64,000 nt of DNA. Origin: Paraphysoderma sedebokerense. Its lineage: Eukaryota > Blastocladiomycota > Physodermatomycetes > Physodermatales > Physodermataceae. The notes beneath the pieces are model-generated. The model had not been told where the DNA came from and did not search any database. It worked only from the letters and a program-made list of their open reading frames with translations. Numbering within the stretch: position 1 is the stretch's first letter; each line of letters begins with the position of its first letter. The position numbers and the translations under genes were made by a program. The stretch spans positions 890,335 to 954,334 of the forward strand of contig JAHLJZ010000001.1 of the NCBI GenBank assembly GCA_025602915.1, in the 5' to 3' direction. Shown here one piece after another: positions 55,763-64,000 of this stretch.

Positions 55763-58700
55763 TTAAAAGGGATCGTCCTCTGGTGTCTCATTTGAACGCA
55801 CACCAGTGGGCAATGACTCGAATCGAAACCGGTCGCGGCGCGAAGCAGTGTAGACAGTCAAAGCCTTCTGTCCCGTGCCAATAGCGAGGACGGTTTTGTC
55901 TGAGTCAAGCAAACTATGTTAGACATATATGATGTGACGTTACGTTACTATGCTGAAATCATACCGTTGTTAAATTTCATTGTGCTGATATCCCCGGCGC
56001 CACTTTGTAACATCCCTACATGCGCTTCTAAATCGTTCGGATCAACCTTCTCCAGTGAAGGCGGCTGACTACTGTACCTGACATCCCAAAATCGAACAAA
56101 GCCTGTCGATAGTATTGAGTAATAAATGTTACCGATGAGGAACCAATAATGGGAGGGCTAAAATGTGAGGAGACAAGCGATTTTACCGTCTTCAGCACCA
56201 GTCGCGAGTTCATCATTTGATAACCACGTTATTCCTCTGACACCATCTCCATCACTGGTACTCGATGTTATATGAGAAAATGTGTGCAAAATGGTTTTAG
56301 GAAAACGTAAATCGATAACGACTGTGGTGTTATCAGTTGCTGACGACGTGATATACCGACCATCGGGGCTACAGTGTCGAAAAATCAGGTTTGAGTTCAT
56401 TATCATGTGCTAACAATCACCAATTCAACAAATCGTTACCTGTAAGTCACATAATTCACGTCATCATGGCCAGTATAATAAGCTGTCACGGTAGTCGGAT
56501 CGTTTACGTGGCAATGGTGAATGTGGCGGGAGCCATTCGGTGTCCCGAAGGTTCCGTATATAATATTGCGACCATCCGGGGATACGGTCATCGTATCAAT
56601 GCTATATTCAGAACGGAGGGATGCTATCGTCTTGCTTGTACCTATGTTGATGAAATGGATCTACGAAGAAAGCGAAATTAGAGACGTCTACCATTACAGA
56701 CATATTTTGAAGCAGAGATCTTACGGCTGCACCATGTCTGTCTGAAGTGAATGTTGGCGCAAACACGTAATCATCGCTATAGTTCATTCCAAAATTCACA
56801 TCGGTCACCGGTAGAAGGGGTGTTCTGGATGGATACTGTATTTTCTTGCGGGAGATGGTAGATTGGCCTCCATTTTCTAGATTCCTCACAGCGTCTGGAA
56901 TGTTCAATATCGTGACGAAGCTGCACTTGAAACAGATAAATGAGCCAGTCGTTTCAAAGAAACAGAATGAATTACGTACCCATCTTCACCGCCGGTTGCG
57001 AATAGTGATTTCCTCCGGGTGTGCTGTGCTAATCTCTGAAGTGGTCCAGCGTGACACTCTTGAGTTTGGGTCAAAACGATGGCAAGACAAAGGTAATTCT
57101 TCAACTATAATGTACGAACCGATCGATTCGACACAATGTGCCCTCTCAACATCCCATACCTAAAAATGAGTGAATAAAGACATTACCAATAATAAAGCGT
57201 TCACGGCTTCACTTACTTTAACGAATCCATCGAATCCTCCAGATATTGCCAGTTTACCAAGCAATTTGACATTTGGTATGGTCAAGAATTCCCCTGCACG
57301 GCAAAGGTCAGACAATTTACAGAGTTTTTGCAAACCGGTGCGCAATACCTGTATTGATATCCTTATGTCCATTCGAATCAAATGCGACAGGGCAAGAAAC
57401 TGGTTGCTTAAATACATTTTGTTCCCAAATTACTCGAGAAGTGTTAATATAGAAAAGATTATGTGCCATATAATTATCTGAACCGATACAAGAGAAAGCA
57501 ATGTCGTTACTGTAAAAGTTACGAATCAGTTATCGTCACGAAAGTAGGGAAAGCAATCGAAAGATATTGCATACTCTTCATTGAAAGAGATTTCTTCAAT
57601 TTCGCCGCTGGCATTTGCCCCATCCAAGAGATAGCAAGGATGTGCACAAGACTTTGAATTGTATAGTGTGTGGTATCCCTAATGCACGCTGAATGAATGG
57701 ACGACGATTGCAAGAGGATCACTGGAGGAGAAGACACACCATTGGCTTTGGTAATAAGGACTTTACTTGTCTGTGCTGAACATATCGAAACCACTGTAGG
57801 CGTGAATTCTTGAACCGATCCATTACAGGAAAGCCACCGGTGGTGTATATCCAACTCATCAGCCGACTGTCGATACCATTTTGAGATTTTAGGAGTTCCC
57901 CATAAGCACGCTGCAAATCATTGGCGGTTCTCCCTACGAATTGGGAACTGGTATACGTTAGAATAATTGATGTGGAATGAGAGGAGTATTGACAGCCACT
58001 CCACTCACCTCAAACGATCCCAATCCGTCAGATGGAAGTCCGTAACGAGGGATGACAAAAGGGCTTCCTCTGTTCGCGTTAGCGGAACGTGAAGCAATGT
58101 GTACGGTGGTAAAGGTTTTGTTTTCATACGATTCCACAAATTGGCTGTTAGATAGGGCCGGCAGACCGATTTGTTAGCAATTAAGAGAGATCGCCGATCA
58201 GGCAACTGATGAGTGCAATCTTTATTTTCGAAACCGTCGAAGATGGAGCAAATGATATCAGTTGATTTGGATTTTGCTCGACATAAGTTTAAAACAAGTT
58301 TGCAAGATCGAGACCTGTCTCTGAACAGTGGCTGCGGAAACGATAATTATTAGATGGAATGAGGTCGTTCCTGCAACATCTGAGGGAGGGGAGCCGTACA
58401 TTTTCTGGTGTATTAATACCAAATGATTTCTGCGTATATTTTCGCTAACAAGCATACATCATTAGTGCACAACAAAAACACATTAAAATTTCAGCAATGC
58501 AATACTTTTTTGTCTATTCCCCGTGAGCGAAGTGATTCACGCTTCCTTTTGAAATCAATATTATCAGACTGCTTCAAGAATCCAAGATGGTCTTCCAATG
58601 ATTGGACTAAAGATGTCGGATTTCCACATGTCCATTTGGGGACTTGAATCCTCTTTGTTTTTCGAGGGGGGCCGGATGGTGCGGGGTCTAACGATTTTGG

Positions 58701-59012
58701 AGCAAAGTCATTGGCAGGAATGACTGGGCCGACTGGACTCGGATTAGTATCCTCTGAATCAGAACCGATATCGATAACTTCCCTCTCAATAGCAGTTTTG
58801 CGTTTGGTTCGTGCTTGGTTTGCACTCCCATTGTCTGCATTATGATCACAGGATGAACTGGCATCGTCGGGGCAAGGAGGGTTCTGAGCTGCAAGTGGGC
58901 CCGCTAAATGATCACGATTAGAGTGAGACGGCATACCACTGATGGAATGATGAAAAGGATGTTGAGGCCTACATCTCTTTGCCAGACGGTAGTTTGAGGG
59001 GAGGGCAGACAT
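55763..59012 (-). CDS. SANT/Myb-like plus WD40 repeat protein with SUMO-interacting-like motif
   Basis: One spliced gene of about twelve exons, roughly 750-850 aa. N-terminal about 170 residues are disordered with a SIM-like EVIDIGSDSED. A charged segment and then TRTEEALLSSLVTDFHLTDW with SSQFVGRTANDLQRAYGELL look like a Myb/SANT helix triple (conserved W and helix 3 RTANDLQRAY). Further exons form a WD40 propeller: IAFSCIGSDNYMA, LAISGGFDGFVKVWDVER, KSLFATGGEDG, NIIYGTFGTPNGSRH, CSPDGRYITSSATDN, ITWLSNDELATGAEDG and KTVLAIGTGQKALTVYTA near the end. Stop TAA at 55763. Each junction keeps one frame, including the exon ending QHRQ (donor gtaaag) joined to GYHTLYNSK. I do not recognise the full-length architecture; a chromatin or transcription role is inference. 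Divergent from POLA1 by about 207 bp. Confidence 0.68.
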
Positions 59013-59219
59013 GAGTCTGGGTAGGAATACGAACGGTTGCTTTATATCATTGCATTCTAAAAGCAGCTTTTTGTTTGGAGCGCGTCGCTTGTCGTGTTTG
59101 ATTCCTCTTTTCCCACTCCCTCTTTCCACCCTTCCCTCATCCCCGTTCTCCCCGCACTACATCCGCATCCCGTATTCCGTCTATCCTCGCTCAATTAGGA
59201 GGGCCTTTCTGCGATCATC

Positions 59220-59724
59220 ATGTCAGATTCCCCTCCCTCCCCGTCCTCATCTCGCAAGAGACGGCTCGCCGACAGAAAGAAATCGGCCAAGGCTTCTCTA
59301 GCTGCATTGAAGGAAGCGAGAAACTCCGGTTTGTCAAGGCTAGAGCAATACCAGGTCTGTTCGGGTCGTTTCATTATTCCCGATTGGCAGGCCACAATCT
59401 TCATGGGTTCTAATGCATCAATTCACACGGCCTACAGGTCGCCGAGGACAATCCCTTATACGATGAAGTCAATGAAGATGACTACAAACGAATCGTAAAG
59501 CAGAGACTAAAGGAGGACGACTTTGTGGTTGACGATGATGGTAGTGGATACGCCGACTTGGGATTTGACGATTGGAACACAAAACAGTACTACTCGGACG
59601 ACGACGAGGACACGAAAAAGGGCCGAAAGAGTATGCGTCCTTATACACTCTTGGTTCGAATTGCATTCATTCATATCATCTTTCTTTAGATCCCGAAAAG
59701 AAAAATCACTCAGATTATATCAAT
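59220..59724 (+). CDS. POLA1: DNA polymerase alpha catalytic subunit, N-terminal exons only (broken or chimeric)
   Basis: Three exons (59220-59354, 59438-59630, 59690-59724), 121 codons. The N-terminal domain matches polymerase alpha: SSRKRRLADRKKSAKASLAA, NPLYDEVNEDDYKRIVKQRL, DDFVVDDDGSGYADLG and an acidic DDDEDTKKGRK tract. The exon 3 end is phase 0 (ATC AAT followed by gtatgt). Instead of the rest of the polymerase, the sequence continues into the intron and exon 2 of VPS4. A 1,400-residue polymerase is essential, so an intact gene must lie elsewhere, or this join is an assembly error. Confidence 0.85.
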
Positions 59725-59876
59725 GTATGTCACTTGATTCTTCAGCATTCAAATCCGGATGCGTAAAGCCAAACAGTATTTTGGTCAATGAGTTAACTTT
59801 TAATGTATACTCGTGCGGCCCGACTATTCTTAATTTAACCGACGTTCATTTATGCTAATCTTTTCTACCATTACAG
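59725..59876 (+). repeat. POLA1 intron 3, introner-like copy of VPS4 intron 1
   Basis: 152 nt, gtatgtcac to ccattacag, six substitutions from VPS4 intron 1, all in the first 100 bases. The last 52 bases are identical to the VPS4 intron, which is where the sequence turns into the VPS4 copy. Confidence 0.8.
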
Positions 59877-61766
<1,890 letters not shown>

Positions 61767-61950
61767 AAAGTGTTGCGAGAATTTTCTTGTAACATGAATG
61801 ACGTTAATAATTAGGATAAATCGACCTTCTTGTCGTTGTCATGAGCCCTGTAAATCAACAATTCAAATACAATCGTATCTACAGCATACTATAAGTTAAA
61901 TCAACTTTATCATCTTTAATTTTCAATCATATTAATCATGCAGATAAAAA

Positions 61951-64000
61951 TTAATTTACAATACTGGTTCCAAATAATTTATACCGTACAACCCAATCTC
62001 TTTCATCTTCCCCTTCTCTCGTTCCACCTTCTTTACCTGGAACTCTATAACTCACCACACAAACATCAAACCATCGATTCGCTCCCGAAAATGACACCGC
62101 CTCATCGTCATGTATATTATCCGTCTCATCGTTGTTATTACCTGATTGACCCAATTCATGATCCACGCTTTGTAATAGGTGCGCGTTTATGTTATTATCT
62201 GTGAAACTTGAGGTCGATGAAGTAAATGACGAAGCGGACGATTCCGGAGTGGTATTCGTAGACTGGTTAAACAATTTAGATAAATATCGGCCAAGTTTTT
62301 GCAGTCCCCGGGAGTCGTTGTATAAACTGTAACAAAATGAATATTAAATGAATGCATAGCATGAATAAAACGATCAAAGTACTTACTTGGTCGGTTTTAA
62401 TCCTCTCAAAAATTGAGTCTATTGAAAGGTTAGTCAATTCGACAATGGTGATTCTTTTTGAAAATAAGGGCAAAGAAAATCTATATGTACCGCTTCATCC
62501 CCGTGTATTATGATGGGTAGATATTCTCCAGAATCATCAGTTACGAGGATAGAAAACATAAAGATATAGGCTTGATCATTTAATAGCTGTTTACATGTGG
62601 GACAGGATTCCGGTGGATTTGGTGACGGTGGAAAACTATCAACAGTTTTACGTATGAGTGACGCTTGATGGATATAAGTATGGGATAATCAATAGCAATT
62701 GAATGTACCTTTGTTGGCAAGGTTTGCAGAACGGCCGAGTTAATTCTTGAAGATTAGTTGGTTGGAAAGCCATCAACTTCACTTTGAGTCGATATTTATT
62801 GGGAACCTGTGAATAGTGGTTAAGACCGTTATTCTAAATGCAAGTTAATAGACTATTTTACCGTTTCAGACTCTAAAACCGACTTGATGGATGTGACAAT
62901 CTGGGAAGGATGGGCGATATCTGAATGTCAAAGTGAGTTCAAGTCTTGATCCAACTCTAGGAAATCCGGTTCTTCATTACCTGTAACAGCTCGGCGGATA
63001 TCTTCCGCACGAGACGGCAACTGTTTGCGTAACAATTCGGCCCTTCGCCTGAAGCAGTCTAATAAGCACCAAAAATGCAGAATTGGGGAAGCGTAATCAC
63101 TTACCTATTCAAATCCTTGATTAGGGGGTGAGTAGCATCTAAAACTTCAACCGTCATATCTTTTCGGCCGGGGCCTCTGTTACCATGCAACACAGCTTCA
63201 ACCATTCCCCCATTTTTGGAATACTTCGCTTTCACCCCAGACAACTTTATATACTGACCCTCCCGAAACGATCGACTAATTTCGGCGTTGTCGTCCCAAA
63301 ATACTACTTGTAAGACCTGACTAGATTCTAGCTCAATGGGACCTAGCTGATACGTTTCAATCGACCTGTAGAGCGAGATAGCAAAGACTAAGTCGAGGAT
63401 TGATCATGCTACTCTATACCAATGTAAAGACTTCCTCGAGAAGCGAGTTTGACGTAAAATCCGTCACTCGGATAAAATTCATATTCGGTTTCGCAAAATC
63501 TATATTGACAATCTGAACAATCTATGTGCCATCAAATGAGATAAGTCAAACCACTGATAAAGAATCAAACTAGAACTACTTACATGACACACAAGTTCAA
63601 AAGTCACACCAACTTGAATTTCCGAAATCTTCAACAAAGGCCTCGAAGATTTTTTCAGATTTTGTGCACCATCTTTCGGATTGGCATTTTCTTTTGATAC
63701 AATATTCTCAGAGTCAGACGTGAATAAAGTAATCTTTGAAGGCTCCTCTGCTTCAATCGAAGATTTGGAAAGCGGATTCGCCGGTTCGCTTGACCACCAT
63801 TCTCTCAGTTCTCTGACTAAACATTCATGTCGATTCGATACGATGGGATAGCATTTTCCTCTAGTGTCACATGCTCGAGGTTTGAAGCTACTTCCAACTT
63901 CTCCTGAAAAGACCATGAAACTAGTTCGCCAATTCGAGAGTCCTTGAAGTTTGTCCCCGTGTGTCTGAATCTATGGCATCCCAAAGAAACAAAATCAGCA
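61951..64000 (-). CDS. POT1: POT1 copy B, cut off by the window end
   Basis: C-terminal and central part of POT1, identical to copy A (7564-9613). Includes the zinc-ribbon and C-terminal FGTS end and part of the second OB region. The N-terminal exon encoding GVIVSYKEP would lie beyond 64000. Confidence 0.85.

Noticed and set aside
57519-57854. Alternative open frame of 111 codons in the SANT-WD40 gene
   Set aside because: Overlaps the SANT exon in another frame; the exon path through QHRQ to GYHTLYNSK is in phase and joins a recognisable WD40 repeat.

Overview
This window is nuclear DNA of an intron-rich, compact fungal genome, most likely a zoosporic (flagellated, chytrid-like) fungus. The fungal signs are a GATA factor with the AreA-type N-terminal motif, a Zn2Cys6 transcription factor, a Kre9/Knh1-type surface protein and a small DUF4748-like membrane protein. 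The zoosporic sign is an apparently intact IFT121/WDR35 gene, an intraflagellar transport subunit lost from non-flagellated fungi. Introns are mostly 45-100 nt with GT(A/G)-AG ends, and most genes have several. No tRNA, rRNA, CRISPR array, plasmid or transposon gene was found. All exon models were made by hand from reading frames, splice signals and family similarity.

Layout. 1-5.3 kb: twin-finger GATA factor (minus) and a long intergenic region. 5.3-10.3 kb: VPS4 (plus) and the telomere protein POT1 (minus). 10.2-16 kb: two small coiled-coil genes, a Kre9-like membrane protein, an unknown multi-pass membrane protein and a small DUF4748-like gene. 16-29 kb: IFT121 (minus) and the largest TFIIIC subunit (plus), head to head. 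29-36 kb: peroxisomal PMP47-type carrier, a PLP aminotransferase, the DNA-protein crosslink protease Spartan, TMEM135. 36-46.4 kb: USP deubiquitinase, Zn2Cys6 factor, cofactor-independent phosphoglycerate mutase, CCDC97-like protein, mitochondrial membrane protein with a 5-nt exon. 46.6-59 kb: ankyrin-PH-OSBP protein, LYC1-like acetyltransferase, derlin, UBA3, and a protein joining a Myb/SANT-like segment to a WD40 propeller. 59.2 kb to the end: the first three exons of DNA polymerase alpha (POLA1), which run straight into a second copy of VPS4 and POT1.

The most striking signal is this last junction. Bases 5333-9613 recur at 59720-64000 (offset 54387). Inside the first 105 bases there are six substitutions, all in one intron; after position 5437 the copies appear identical to the window end. 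The left boundary is exactly the 5' splice site, and both POLA1 and VPS4 carry nearly the same ~152-nt intron in the same phase. Two unrelated genes therefore share a long intron (introner-like), and the junction is either a real recombination through that intron or an assembly chimera seeded by it.

The genes are ordinary eukaryotic housekeeping plus fungal regulators and do not form one pathway. Several are arranged as divergent pairs with short shared promoters (POT1/10.2-kb gene, IFT121/TFIIIC, aminotransferase/Spartan, TMEM135/USP, iPGM/CCDC97, SANT-WD40/POLA1).
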